Assembly (NCBI RefSeq): GCF_018687715.1
Contig: NC_056755.1
Location: 27,318,501 to 27,382,500 of the forward strand
Source of the DNA: Carya illinoinensis
Taxonomy: Eukaryota; Streptophyta; Magnoliopsida; Fagales; Juglandaceae
Direction of reading: 5' to 3'
DNA: 64,000 nt
In this document: positions 33,764 to 45,496 of the stretch, piece by piece
Position numbering within the stretch: position 1 is the first letter of the stretch
How the letters are laid out: each line of letters opens with the position of its first letter
Notes under the pieces: model-generated
What the model saw: the letters and a program-made list of their open reading frames with translations, nothing else
Database searches by the model: none
Told to the model about the DNA's origin: nothing
Made by a program: the position numbers and the translations under genes

Positions 33764-36700
33764 ATGTCTGAGAAAACAACTGAGAATATCTTGGACCGGA
33801 TTGTGGAAACACTTGCTGAAGGTGGTTCAAAGCAGAAATCCGTGTCATTTTTTGGGGAAGAGAAAACAAATTTTGCCAGTTCTCAATTCAATCGCCTGTT
33901 TGGACGTCAGAAGCCTGTCCACCATCTTTTGGGGGGAGGAAAATGTCTGATTACTCTGATTATTCTATTTTGGTCCTCTAATTTGTACAACTTCCATTCT
34001 CACTAAAGTTTTCTAAATGTTGTAGCTGCTGATGTGTTGTTATGGAGGAACAAGAAGATCTCAGCAAGTGTTTTAACTGGTGCAACAGCTATCTGGGTGC
34101 TCTTTGAATGGCTCAATTACCATTTTCTAACTCTTGTATTTTTTGGTTTGATTCTTGGTATGCTTGCTCAGTTCATTTGGTCAAATGCTTCAGGCTTATT
34201 CAACAGGTGATCTAGAATTAAAACGAGCTTCTTTGCTCTTTGGTTCAGAGCTTCTTTTTAGTTTGTGGTGACATATTCCTTATAGTGGCAGGTCACATTC
34301 TAAAATCCCTCGTCTTGATATACCCAATGAGATATTTGTCAACATTGCCACCTCACTAAGCTCTGAGGTTAATCAAGCTTTGGGTTTTCTTCAGGATGTT
34401 GCATATGGAGGAAACATTAAGCAATTTCTTATGGTATGTTGGCTGTAATGATGTATCAGAAAAATAAATTAGAAATCACTTTTAGTCCTAATTCTAATCC
34501 TGCATTATCTGCCATTCCACAAACATATCATTCGTTGTAGCTTTGTGGTAACTTCAATTTCTAGATTCTCTTTTTTCATAAAACCCTAGCCATAGTATTC
34601 TTATTTGGACTGAGAATAGAGTCTCTGTTTATCTTTGGTAGTTATACTCAAAAAGTAAAAAACCTTATAATTCAATTTTATTATAAATGATAATAAGCTA
34701 TCATTAAATGAATAATTGTATAGTAATTATAGTTATAAAATGGAACATTTAGTTATTTATACTCGAATGAATAAATTATAGAATATAAAAATTAATACTC
34801 TAAAAAGAATCTAATAATTCTAGTTCGATTAGAATTTTACTTATATATTATAATTCTAAATGTAAATAGATTCTAATTTTCCCTAATTTCATAGGTCCTT
34901 GATCAAAGCACGTCATTATTTTCTGATCCTATCTTTTTAATTATTATCCTGGGAAGTAACCAGAAGTGAGAGTGGGACAAAGCAGCAGATACTGCTAAGG
35001 CCCTTGCAAGTACTACATCAAGGTTATGTTAGTAACTTACTGGTGGAAGAAGAAATGTCAAGTATGATCATATTACATCAATATGAATTAATCATGTCTA
35101 TTTGATGTTACATATGAATGTGCATCTTCTATTTTCCTTTTTCATCCAAATTTTAGGTTTTGGTAAATTTATTTAGTGAGGGGCTAAGGGCATGCATTCC
35201 TTGTTTACACACCTTTCACAGATAAGCGAGGACACCCAAAGTCATGTAGCACAGGGTGAGGAATAAGGGCCTCCTCCATTGTGCAAGGTGGGGAGGATTG
35301 TCAGCCCCTCCTTGCGGGTGGGCACTATAGCCCTCTCCACCCCCACCCCACTCCATCCCTCGTGCAGATGTGGAGGGGTTCCTAATTACATATTGCCATA
35401 TGTGATATTCATTAGGGGGTCACCTCCAATCAGAGCCATCCACTACTTCATGACATTTGGCATATAGAGGCAAGGCCGGAGATTGAAGTTGCTTCCAAGT
35501 TTGTGGATTCAGGGACCTACTGAATGCCAATACTTCATCCAGAGGAAATCTGACTAACCATCCCCTATAATATAACCCCTTGAACCAAGCCTCTAATTTT
35601 AGTTTTCAACTAAACTTACCAAACAAATTTTCATACTTTCCAGTCCTTTCTACAGAACTTCCCAAAATTCTTTTTGATTTTACATGTGCAAAAACGGTTT
35701 TGGAAACTTTTCCAAACACCCCCTCCCTTTAATATGAATGCGGTCTTATCATGGACTAACGATGTTTCTTCAATATGATAATCTAAACATGTCTATTGAG
35801 AGGTCATATTCAAATGTTGTGTTGCCTGATATACACCAATAAGGGTGATAAATATGAATTATACTATTGGCTAAGCTTTTCACTGGCTCTTTAGTGTTAG
35901 GAGAAAATATATCTTTTAGTGTCTTGTATCCCAATGACTCCTACCTGTTGCTTTTGGATATAGCAATTTACTTCCATGAAATCTTCACAGGTTGTAGTAG
36001 GCTTGTGGCTTGCTGCTGTGGTAGGGAGCTGGTGCAATTTTCTGACTGTTCTGTATGTTGGTGAGTTTCATACTTTTATATTGTGGAGTCACTAACTTTG
36101 TCATTTTCTGCTTCGATGCCGTATATGCTTGGATTCTGTGGTTTGATTTGACCCATGGCTTGTGAGTTTCAATATTTTGGATGTACTTTAGCTGAGATAC
36201 CTCTGAGCATGTTCATCTTTCTCCTCAGCGTCGTGGACAACTTTTTGCCCAGTATTATGAAAGTTGGAAACCATGATTGCATTTAGCATAATCAAAATAT
36301 AGATCAAAACTAGTTTTCTCCTGTGGAGTTGGTAAAATTTATTATCCTGTAGGAATGTCTACTATTCTGGATCTATGGGCAATACTATTTTGCTGGGAAT
36401 CTACCTATATTATATATTGATATATATATATATATTTATAACTATTTTTCTGGGAATCTATTTTATTTTGGATCTTACAAATGTCTTTAATGAAGAATCG
36501 CATATTATGTCAACCCTGAAATGCTTCTTATTCACATGGACAGAATTTTACAGAGTATTATTCATTTGCTTGGAACTGAAGCATCAATGATTTTGATATA
36601 TATGGGATGGCTGAGACCGATATTCCCCACGAGCAGTATGTAAAAGAATGAAATTGAGTCTATTCCGTGTATCATAACAGTGTCTATTTTAGGGGCCAGT

Positions 36701-37298
36701 AAGGATCGATATCTTAACATTTTCTTGTATGAGGACATGGATATCGCTTTTCAGAGAAAGAAATGCAACCAAACCATAAAAAAGATTGTGGGATGTCCCT
36801 TTATTCTTCCTGGCTCATTCTTTTGTTTATCATTGAAGATGTACCCTGTGTTCGTGTGGGAAACATACATGGAACTTGAAAGCCATTCTGACAAATTAAT
36901 ATTTACAGTTATTGAGTGCGCAGACTCCTTTTGAGAAAAGTGAGTCAATATGAGACCTGTATGAAAATATTGACTTTTTTTAATGGTGGATTCCACTATG
37001 TTTCACAAGGAGTGCATGGTTGTTGCACAACTCATAACTGTATGTAGTATTACTCATTTATATAATACAAGTGCAGCTTGAGTATTTATGCAAGGTACTT
37101 ATCATCATCTGACAGTTTTTAATTTCTTTAGGTTTTGTTGCTGCTCACACACTGCCAGTGTTATACGAGAGGTATGAAGATCAAGTTGACAGCTTTGTGT
37201 ACCAGGTCATCGACCAAATTCAGCATAACTATCGGAAGCTGGATGCTGGTGTCCTTAGCAAGATACCTAAGGGGAAAGCTCAAGGGAAAGAAGAATGA
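33764..37298 (+). CDS. RTNLB: Reticulon-like protein B (RTNLB8/9-type), five coding exons
   Basis: Coding exons are 33764-33944, 34026-34206, 34292-34433, 35991-36060 and 37132-37298, all with GT-AG introns and matching phases. They total 741 nt, giving 246 residues and a TGA at 37296. The N-terminal cytosolic part ([28 protein letters not shown]) leads to the reticulon homology domain: [20 protein letters not shown], a first long hydrophobic hairpin (about residues 74-115), a linker (PRLDIP), and a second hairpin (about 165-205) with [19 protein letters not shown] and the conserved [14 protein letters not shown]. The tail LSKIPKG fits the family. Reticulons wedge into the ER membrane and bend tubules. 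Length and residues look normal and no lesion is seen. It is the only intact host gene in the window. Confidence 0.93.
34434..35990 (+). other. Intron 3 of the reticulon gene with a GC-richer insert
   Basis: This 1.56-kb intron has an AT-rich left half. A patch at about 35150-35530 is clearly richer in G and C (CCCCTCCTTGCGGGTGGGC, CCTCTCCACCCCCACCCCAC) and unlike the rest of the gene. It may be a fragment of a transposable element, but I recognise no termini. Confidence 0.5.
36061..37131 (+). other. Intron 4 of the reticulon gene
   Basis: A GTGAGT donor at 36061 and a TTCTTTAG acceptor at 37124-37131 bound 1.07 kb of AT-rich DNA with a (TA)n run at about 36419-36433. The short ORFs inside have no homology that I recognise. 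Confidence 0.7.
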
Positions 37299-37518
37299 GT
37301 AGAATAATTTGGTAAAATAACTAGGCTGTTGTGCATTTCCCTTGTCCTTCCCATTTATTGACGGGGGATTAAACTTAAATGTGTTTCAGACCCAAAAAAG
37401 GGCAAGAAAACCAATGTTTACGAGTAGATTTAAATCAGGCTATTGAATTGAGGGAATAAGCTGATGTTTGGGCTTCAATTTATATGGCCATCTCCAACTC
37501 TTGCATGATCATAGTCAC

Positions 37519-37930
37519 TAGGGCTGAGCACCAACCAAGTTGGAGTTGGTATGGCCAATCTCCGACTTTGACAGGCACATCCTCCGCTTTAACTCTGACT
37601 CTTGTCGGAGTGGAGTCCGATTTTGATTTTTTTTTCTTTTTCTTTTTAAATTTCATATTAGGCTTCTTTTTTAAAAATAATTGTGTGGACTTTTAAATTT
37701 CAGTTGTTTTAAAAATTACAATTTAAAGTAAAAATTCACTTTTGATTACAACAAAAAATACAACTAAAAACAAGTACTAACATGTTTTCAAAAATTTAAA
37801 AATAAAAATACATTAAATTACAAAGTTCCGAATGCACACAAATAAATTAAATTACAAACTTTCAAATATATCCAAATAAATTAAATTACAAACTTCTAAA
37901 TCCTAACAAATGAACTAAAATAAATTAAGT
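37519..37930. mobile_element. hAT-type terminus fragment
   Basis: TAGGGCTGAGCACCAACCAA at 37519 begins like the hAT TIRs of this window but continues with GGAGTTGG/GGAGT repeats, the subterminal style of another plant hAT family. No matching right end or copy of ATAGTCAC (37511-37518) was found downstream. It follows the reticulon 3' end by about 220 bp. The right limit is a guess. Confidence 0.45.
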
Positions 37931-38708
37931 AAATGATACAAACTTTCAAATGTTCCAACTTCCAAGTTGTGCTTGAAACAAATATGAAAAGATTAGAAAA
38001 GAAAACATAAAGGAGCATAGGAAATGCCTGGCTGCAACGTACGTATTTTGGCACTAGATTAATGTGGTTTCTGACTCCTACACTAATATGCTCCAGAAAT
38101 GGAATTTGGGTTCTAAAGTAATACAGGAGATCAACAAAATATGTATACAAAAATATGTATTCTCTCATGCATAATAATTAATTATTTGTACTCCTTACCA
38201 ATAATAAATCAAATTTCAGCCTTCTAGACATCAGCTTGCTCTGCTACCTTTCTCTGCTCCATTTTCATCCCATTCAACAAAAACCAACTTGCTCCCCATT
38301 TCCTCACCCACTTATTCTCACTTCTATACCAAAACACACATGATTATTATGAAAAATAATAACATTAATAATATAAATAAAAGATAAATTCATATATAAA
38401 ATAAATAATATAACAAGCACATATCATAAACCCACTACACAGATCATATCACCAACACTCATGATTGAAAGGAACTCTTGCATACATACTTAAATGGCCA
38501 ATTTTAAACATAACAAGAAGCATTGGAATATATATTACGGGTACTAGCTGTACGTGTTATTATGCATTAGTAATTTTGTGTTACATGGTAGTAATATTGA
38601 AATAGCATGATGTTTAATACATTAAACTATTATTAGTCAATTTAGTCTATATATTAAAGTATAAATATATTATTTTATAATAATTAACCCATGGGGCCTG
38701 CTAGTATA
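37931..38708. other. Gene-free AT-rich sequence
   Basis: No gene or clear element boundary. The two words AAATAAATTAAATTACAAACTT near 37840-37890 are part of a short degenerate repeat at its left edge. Confidence 0.45.
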
Positions 38709-38750
38709 TTTTTTATTTTTGAAATCATAAACCTGTATCCATTATATTCC

Positions 38751-40056
38751 TCATAATGGTTTCAAATTACATGACTTATCCCCTAGAATAAGACTTTCAT
38801 AGCCACTTGGGCCATCTTCTATCCATACTTTCTCATCATCTATATTCAAAGCAAATTTTGCTAAAAAATCAGCTACTAAATTTCCTTCTCTATATGTATG
38901 TATCACCCTCCACAAGGGTCTTCTTCTTAGTAACTCTCTGATATCTCCTAATCTCTGACCATGCCATTCCAATCTTTCCTCACTGCTACACACAGCTTGA
39001 ATAATACTAAAAGCCTTCCCCTCAAAGATAGCCTTCCCAATATTCAGCTCTGTACTGAGTATCAGAGCACGCCACAAAGCAACTACTTCGGCTGCAGCAA
39101 CAGACACTGAATGAAAACTTGTTTTGCACAGAGAGACCAGCACTTCCCCTTTTGCATCCCGAATGACCACCTCTATTCCCATCCTCTTACTTTTTAAATC
39201 ATAGGCAGCATCCCAGTTGATCTTCACCAACCCCTCCCTAGGAGCCTTCCATCTAACCTTCTCTCTATGTACCTGAATCTGCTCAATAGCCTTAACAGGT
39301 TTACTTTGAGCCTCCTGATATGCTTCTATACTAGCCTTAGCTTTGTTCAAGATTACATCTAGGCTAGAAAAAAACTCTTCAAAAACAAAAGAATTTCTCC
39401 TCAGCCATATGTTGCGCATAACAGTTGCTATTAACACCACTTCCTCCTCACTACATTTGTCTACCACCCTATTCCATAATTGTCCCAAATCTACCTCACC
39501 CATCGGCCATTTTTGAACAGGACTGTTCACCTCTGCCCATACATCCACCGCAGCTGGACAATTCTATAAGACATGGCAAACAATTTCTTCACTTTTAACA
39601 CAGATGGGAGGGACAAAGAGGATTTTCAGTTACTTTTCTCTTATATAAGTTCCACTTGGTTGGAAAATAGTTATTTATAGCTTTCCATATAAACATTTTT
39701 ACAACCACCAGGACATTCATTTGCCAAATACCCTTCCACCCCTTGATCTCACCACAACCGTGTGAAGATTCCCCACTTTCTGATCTCTTTCTGCACATTT
39801 CAAAATGATAAGCTGATTTTACCGTATACAGACCTTTCTTCGAAGGAGTCCAGATTTGTTTATCAACCATATTTGATTGATTTATAGGAATGATGAGAAT
39901 TATTTCTGCTTCTTCCTCTTTAAAGATCTCCTTAACCAATTCAGACTTCCACTTCCCATCTTCTAACAACTGATCCACCCTTGCATCTGGTTCTAGAATT
40001 CTTGCTGGAGACTGAACTTTGTAAGATGAATGTATAGGAATCCACTTATCCCCCAA
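38751..40056 (-). pseudogene. LINE 2 zf-RVT and RNase H remnant
   Basis: At 39595-40056 lies the zf-RVT lead-in (KGIWQMNVLVVVKMFIWKA, NPLCP), which continues in another frame with ICVKSEEIVCHVL, a stop, and NCPAAVDVWAEV, so there is one frameshift and one stop near 39590. At 38751-39548 lies a plant-LINE RNase H: VKINWDAAYD, AAEVVALWRAL, then IFEGKAFSI where EGD is normal, and TYREGNLVADFLAKFA. The middle catalytic aspartate is thus a lysine, so even this open frame would encode an inactive enzyme. Confidence 0.85.
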
Positions 40057-42227
40057 ACTTTTATTGTTTTACCATCTCCCACTCTCCAAACTAATCCACC
40101 CTTCAAGAGCTCAATAGAACTTCTAAGGCTTCTCCAAATCATCGAGGGATAAATTCCTAATTTTGCATTCAAAACACTAGTTCTTTTGAAATACTTATCT
40201 TTTAGCACCCTTGCAACAATTGAACTAGGATTAATTAGAATTCTCCAAACTTGTTTAGCTAGAAGAGCTTTGTTGAAACTCTCCAGCTCTCTGAAACCCA
40301 AGCCACCATTAAATTTCGACACCCCCATCTTCCCCCAGCTCATCCACTTTATTTTCTTATCATTTTCTTTATGCCCCCACCAAAACTTAGACATAAGACC
40401 AGCAAGTTCCATACACAACCTTTTTGGTAACAGAAACACACTCATATGGTAAGTTAGGATCGCCTGAATCACTGCTTTCAGCAGGATTTCCTTCCCTACT
40501 GGCATACGAAATTGATTCTTCCAGTTACTAATCTTAAGCCAGACTCTGTCTTTTATACCTCGAAAGGTATTGTACTTTGATCTACCTACCATTGTAGGTA
40601 AACCTAAATACTTTTCACAATTGTTCTGCACCCTAGCTCCCAAATCATTTACAATTCTGTCCCATTCCACTCTACTTCCATTTGAGCTGAACATAATAGA
40701 AGTTTTTTGCTTGTTAAGACTTTGGCTTGATGCTTCCTCATACAACTTCAAGATCCTATTAATTTTCTGCCATTCTTCCCAACACGCCCTTCAAAAAATA
40801 ATGCAATCATCAGCAAATAGCAAGTGTGTGAGTTTCATTCCTCCCCTTGCCACCGCTACACCCTTTATCTCCCCCCTTTTAGCAGCCCCATTTATTAATG
40901 AACTCAAACCCTTAGCCCATAGTATAAACAGGTAGGGGGATAGTCAATCCTCTTGCCTAAGCCCTCTTGTAGGATGAATCACTTGCCCTGGCTCGCCATT
41001 AACTAGAACAACATATGAAACTGAAGAAACACAGTCCATTATCATGTTAACCCATCTGGCCCCAAAACCCAATTTCTCCATTACACACTTCAAGAAAGGC
41101 CATTCCACTCTGTCGTAAGCTTTGGAAATATCCAATTTTAGAGCCATGCTACCTACTCTCCCTTTCAGCCTTGTCTTCATCAAATGCAATGTCTCATAAG
41201 CTGCAATAATGTTATCTGAAATCAGCCTATCTAGAATAAAGGCACTCTGATTTTTTGAAACAATATTCTGCAGCACCTTCTTCAGCCTATTTGCCATAGT
41301 CTTAGCGATCAATTTATACAAAACATTGCACAAACTTATCGGCCTAAAGTTCCCCACCTTCTTTGGATCTGAAATTTTTGGAATTAAAGCCACATAAGTA
41401 TGATTCAAGGACTTCTCCAGCTTCCCCCCATTTAAAAAATTTAAGACTGCATCACAAACCTCCTTCCCTACAATACACCAGAAAGATTGGTAAAAACACG
41501 CACTAAATCCATCAGGACCAGGGGATTTATATGGCCCCATTTGTTTCAATGCAAACTCCACTTCCTCCCTGGTGAAGCATCTTTCCAACTCATCCCTCAT
41601 TCCACCCGTAACCCTTTCCTCTATTGACTCCACACACTTCTCCATCACACTTCTTGAAGGATCTTCAGATTTGTAAACTTCAGAAAAATTGCATCTAAAA
41701 GCCTCAGCTATTTCTACATCTTCTTCTCTTAGTATTGATTGGGAATCTAGCACAGATGTAATTTTATTTTTCCTCTTCCTTTGACTGGCACATGCATGGA
41801 AAAACTTGGTGTTCTTGTCACTTTGGCTGTACCAATTCCTCTTTGCCCTTTGTCTCCACTTCATATCTTCCTGCTCCAAAAGCCTTCCCACCTCCTGCTG
41901 TAATCTTTTAATTTCTGTAACATTTTCTAGCCCTTCTACCTCTTGCATCTCTTTTATTTTTATAGAAAGTTTCTCAATATTTTTACCTCTTTCCTTCTCT
42001 TTATTTTTAAAACCTCTCACCAAAACCCCACCACATACTTGTAACAAACTTTGTTTTTCTTTCATAGGCTCCCCTGTTTGTTTTTTCCGTACCCATACTT
42101 TTTCAACTAACCTCCCACATTCTTCCTCTTTTATCCAACTGGCCTCAAATCTGAACAAGTAACTTCTTCTCCTCCTCCAACCACCTGCCCTATCACAGTT
42201 AAAAGCATCGGTTTGTGATCTGAACAC
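39993..42227 (-). pseudogene. LINE 2 reverse transcriptase remnant
   Basis: The 427-residue open frame at 40944-42227 holds WYSQSDKNTKFFHACASQR, the KSPGPDGFSACFYQSFW block, [53 protein letters not shown] and the start of RGLRQ. Two stops follow (after ED near 40944; after CIIF near 40790), with the catalytic LLFADD between them at about 40810-40830. The thumb region continues in the 39993-40751 frame. A frameshift near 42180 separates it from the endonuclease end. It is inactive. Confidence 0.9.
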
Positions 42228-42232
42228 CTAGC

Positions 42233-43540
42233 TGATTGAATTGAATTATTGCATTTTTAATGCTTTTGGAACCAATATATATTAATTCTTTCATTACTTT
42301 ATCATTGGTTTTATATGAAAAAATGAATAAATCAAAATTGTGATTTTAATTGATTAAAAGCATGAATTTCTACTCTAATTTTATCAACTGTTGATTAATA
42401 TGGTTTATGGTACATATCGCTCGAGCGGCGGCTTTTGGCCGCTCGAGCGAAGTCAGACAGATTCAAACGCTCGACTTCCGCTCAACAGTGGGCTCGAGTG
42501 AGTTGCAGGAAAAGAGATTGCTCGAGCGGAGGCATTTGGCCGCTCGAGCGAACTTAGGTAGAGTCGAACGCTTGATGTTCGCTCGACAAGCTGCTCGAGC
42601 GAACTTAGGCAAAGTCGAATGCTCGATGTTCGCTCGACACTCCGCTCGAGCGAATATCGTATTTTATAGATCAGGGTTTATTCCGCCGTCAGAGTATATA
42701 AATGATTTTTTACATCTTATGGCCGACCTTTGGCTGGGAAAACTCGGTTTTGAGTAGAGAAACACTGAGAATTCATTTTTTTCCATTGATTTTCATTCAG
42801 ATTCAGAGAGGAGGATTCATACAATCAATCATTCACGCAGCTACACAATTTTTACTGGATCATTCGCTCACACTGCAGCATATTGAAGAACTCCTTGAGG
42901 GGTCCAATTGCCACTGCAGCTCAGCCTCCTCCACCGCTTCGAATCTTCATCTCCATTCAATTGGCTTGAGCTTTTCAATTCCCTACTTGCTATTTCATTT
43001 CAGTTTTGAGTTTCTGAATTATTTTGGAAAATTTTGATTTAGACGTTTGAGTAATTTATTTGTTATTCATTTAATTCATGTTATTTATTTTTATCGTTTC
43101 GTTAAGATTTCATTTTAATAGTTATTACAATTACTGTGGTTTAATTTGAGAATTTGTGATTTGAATACAATGATGAACCCTAGAACATTGATTTTGGGGC
43201 TTTTCAATTTTCAGTGCATGTTTTGTCAATTACTTCCTAATTTAGTTTAATTCTTAATTTAGTTTTATTAATTTCTGAGTTTAATCTATTAGTCCTTTAC
43301 ATTCCAATCCGACAATCAAAATCTAAAAACATGAATCTAGTCCATGACTAGTGTCCTCTCCCATCCATTGCACATACCATCATTTTATTTTCTCTTTGTG
43401 AAGTTTTTCACCTTTTTCAACGAGTTTGATTTTTAAGCAACCTTCCCTGAGGAGACGATCTAGGAATTTATTCCTAATTATTACACGACATCCTCCTGCA
43501 CTTGGGATAGTTTTAGTGCTACTCATTTTTGAGTGAGTCA
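42233..43540 (+). repeat. Outer Athila left LTR
   Basis: Starts TGATTGAATTG at the break in LINE 2 and ends ...GAGTGAGTCA six bases before the primer site. It matches 61402-62380 over the shared part with few mismatches and one indel in the CTCGAG cluster. 1,308 bp. Confidence 0.88.
42418..42652. repeat. CGCTCGAGCG palindrome cluster in the left LTR
   Basis: The 10-bp palindrome CGCTCGAGCG occurs four times perfectly and twice as TGCTCGAGCG within 235 bp. Between them lie GCTCGATGTTCGCTCGAC-type half palindromes. The last part forms two 51-bp units (GAACTTAGG...CTCGAGC). It is GC- and CpG-rich in an otherwise AT-rich LTR, and upstream of where the promoter should be. Confidence 0.9.
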
Positions 43541-43546
43541 AGCTTT

Positions 43547-43564
43547 TGGCGCCGTTGCCGGGGA
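43547..43564 (+). promoter_or_regulatory. Primer binding site, tRNA-Asp (outer element)
   Basis: TGGCGCCGTTGCCGGGGA is complementary to the 3' end of plant tRNA-Asp (GUC) including CCA. It lies six bases after the LTR end. This primer is the one known for Athila elements. Confidence 0.92.
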
Positions 43565-43623
43565 AAGTATTTTAGGTTAAATTTAAACTCGTTATTTTTG
43601 TTATGCTCTTTAACTGATGTTTC

Positions 43624-44856
43624 ATGTCATGGGTGAGGGACAGTTCAAATAGGTTGTTTAGAGTCACATCGAGTGTTGAGAGTAGTATACACAGTTTGGA
43701 GATAGATAGTTCTTCTGTCTTTTCTATTAGTGAGTCAGGTGAGGAAATTGGAATTGAACCAGAAAACATGGCTGCACCTGCACCATGCACTCTTAAGGAT
43801 TATTTGCAACCCACTCGCACTACTACACCTTCATGCATTGTTTTACCTGAAAATGCATCTAATTTCTCTATTAAGCATGGCATGATGTCAGTGATACCTC
43901 AGTTCCACGAGATGGATTCTGAGAGTCCTTACCAGTACTTGACAGATTTTGAGTTGGCTTGCACTACTTTTATCACTAGGGCTGTTACTGATGAATTCAT
44001 TAGACTTCGTTTATTTCCTTCCTCTTTAAAGGATAAAGCGAAGATTTGGTTTAATTCTTTGAGGCCTAATTCTATTTCTAGTTGGTCTGATATGCAGCGT
44101 AAATTCTTACAAAATTTTTTTCCTTTTCAGAGAACTCAGTTTTTGCAAGAGCAGATCAGCCAGTTCAATCAGAGACCTGATGAGACCTTTCAGGCCAGTT
44201 GGAAAAAATTTAAAGATTTGGTGAACATTTGTCCACATCATGGTTTTGAATCTTGGAGGTTGGTGAGCTATTTTTACACTGGTCTCACTCCAGAATGCAA
44301 GCAGTTTGTTCAGACAATGTGCAATGGGGAGTTCTTCAACAAGGAACCTGATGAAGCATTATCATTTTTTGACTACCTTGCTGAGAGTGCACAACAGTGG
44401 AACACTCGTACTAATCGAGTTCCATTAGCAGCACAACCACTGGGGGCTATTTTTGGAGGGGGTAGATATGAGCTTAAAGAAGACACTGATGTTCAAGCCC
44501 AAATAGCTGCATTGACTAAAAGACTAAAGGTCATGGAAATGGAAAAAGTGAAGGCTGTGAAAGTAGTAGAGGCATGTTCTATATGTGCTGATTCAAACCA
44601 TAAGACCCAAGACTGCCCGATTATGCCAGTATTTCAAGAAGGTGGGTCCGAGCAGATGCAACCAGCTAACTGGGTTAATAGAGCACATAATCAGTCTTTC
44701 TCCAACACATATAATCCGGGGTGTAGGAATCACCCAAATTTCTCATGGAGAAATGATCAGCCTGGTCGGTCCCCACCACCTCAGCAGCAGTCATTTAATC
44801 AGGGTGCTCCTCAGCACCAGTATCCATCATATCAGAATCCTCAGAGCTATCCTTAA
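43624..44856 (+). pseudogene. Outer Athila gag, separated from pol by the inner insertion
   Basis: A 410-codon open frame. The leader has acidic and serine-rich residues; then TLKDYLQPTRTTTPSC, the gag core (FHEMDSESPYQYLTDFE, LRLFPSSLKDKAKIWFNSL, FFPFQRTQFLQEQISQF, CPHHGFESW, FYTGL), and a CX2CX4HX4C zinc knuckle CSICADSNHKTQDC near residue 322. A TAA at 44854, then nine bases, precede the inner element. In-frame codons resume at 56203 on the far side, so gag and pol were one frame before the insertion and the TAA is a point lesion. Gag forms the particle shell and binds the RNA. Confidence 0.88.
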
Positions 44857-44865
44857 ATAGCTCAT

Positions 44866-45454
44866 TGATTGAGCTGAAATATTGCATGTTTTAGCTATTT
44901 AAAACCAATGTATTTTAAATTCTTCGTGACACTATTATTGGTTTTAGATGGAAAAATGATTTTTAAGCATAAATACAAGTTGTGATTTTTAATTGATTGA
45001 TATCATGTTTATGCTTAATTTTATAATTATGATTTAATGGGACAATATTTCCTCACATATATAGTCTGTTTTTGATAATCTATTTTTCTTTTAATTTATT
45101 TTTGAGTGTTATTTCTTTCTTCTTATTTTCAGTTTAAATAAAATTCAAATGAGATCTGGTTGGAACTTTTGACCAAAAGTGCATATTAATTGAGAGGAAT
45201 GAAAAGAAGGAAGGACGTAATTGGGCAGCTGCTTGTTTGGCTTGACTTTCATCGGTTGGTGCAGCTAAATTAAGGTAAGGAACCTGTGATGGATTGGAAG
45301 AGAAGCCGTTTGAAGTGTGAAGACATGCTTGAGTTTTCAACCAAGTGTGAATTGAAGATGGAATTCAGCTGGTTAATTTGAGTGGAGTAGATAGATGCCG
45401 TGCATTACTTGACTTGGAGGAAGGGCAGCACCAACTTGAGGCAGCCATCTAAAG

Positions 45455-45496
<42 letters not shown>

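Larger units (their letters stand above)
38709..42232 (-). mobile_element. LINE 2: L1-type retrotransposon, cut by an LTR element
   Basis: Its 3' tail is the short T-rich run at 38709-38719 on the plus strand. On the minus strand it encodes RNase H, zf-RVT, and reverse transcriptase, and ends in the last motif of the endonuclease (CSDHKPMLL, at about 42200-42225). The coding continues to 42232 where an LTR begins with TGATTGAATTG, so the missing 5' half was separated by that insertion rather than lost by ordinary 5' truncation. The other half is not in the window. Confidence 0.88.

Noticed and set aside
42407..42757. ORF of 116 codons, and its partner at 61623-61892
   Set aside because: Both are readings of the CTCGAG palindrome repeats in LTR copies. 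Similarity reflects LTR duplication, not protein selection.
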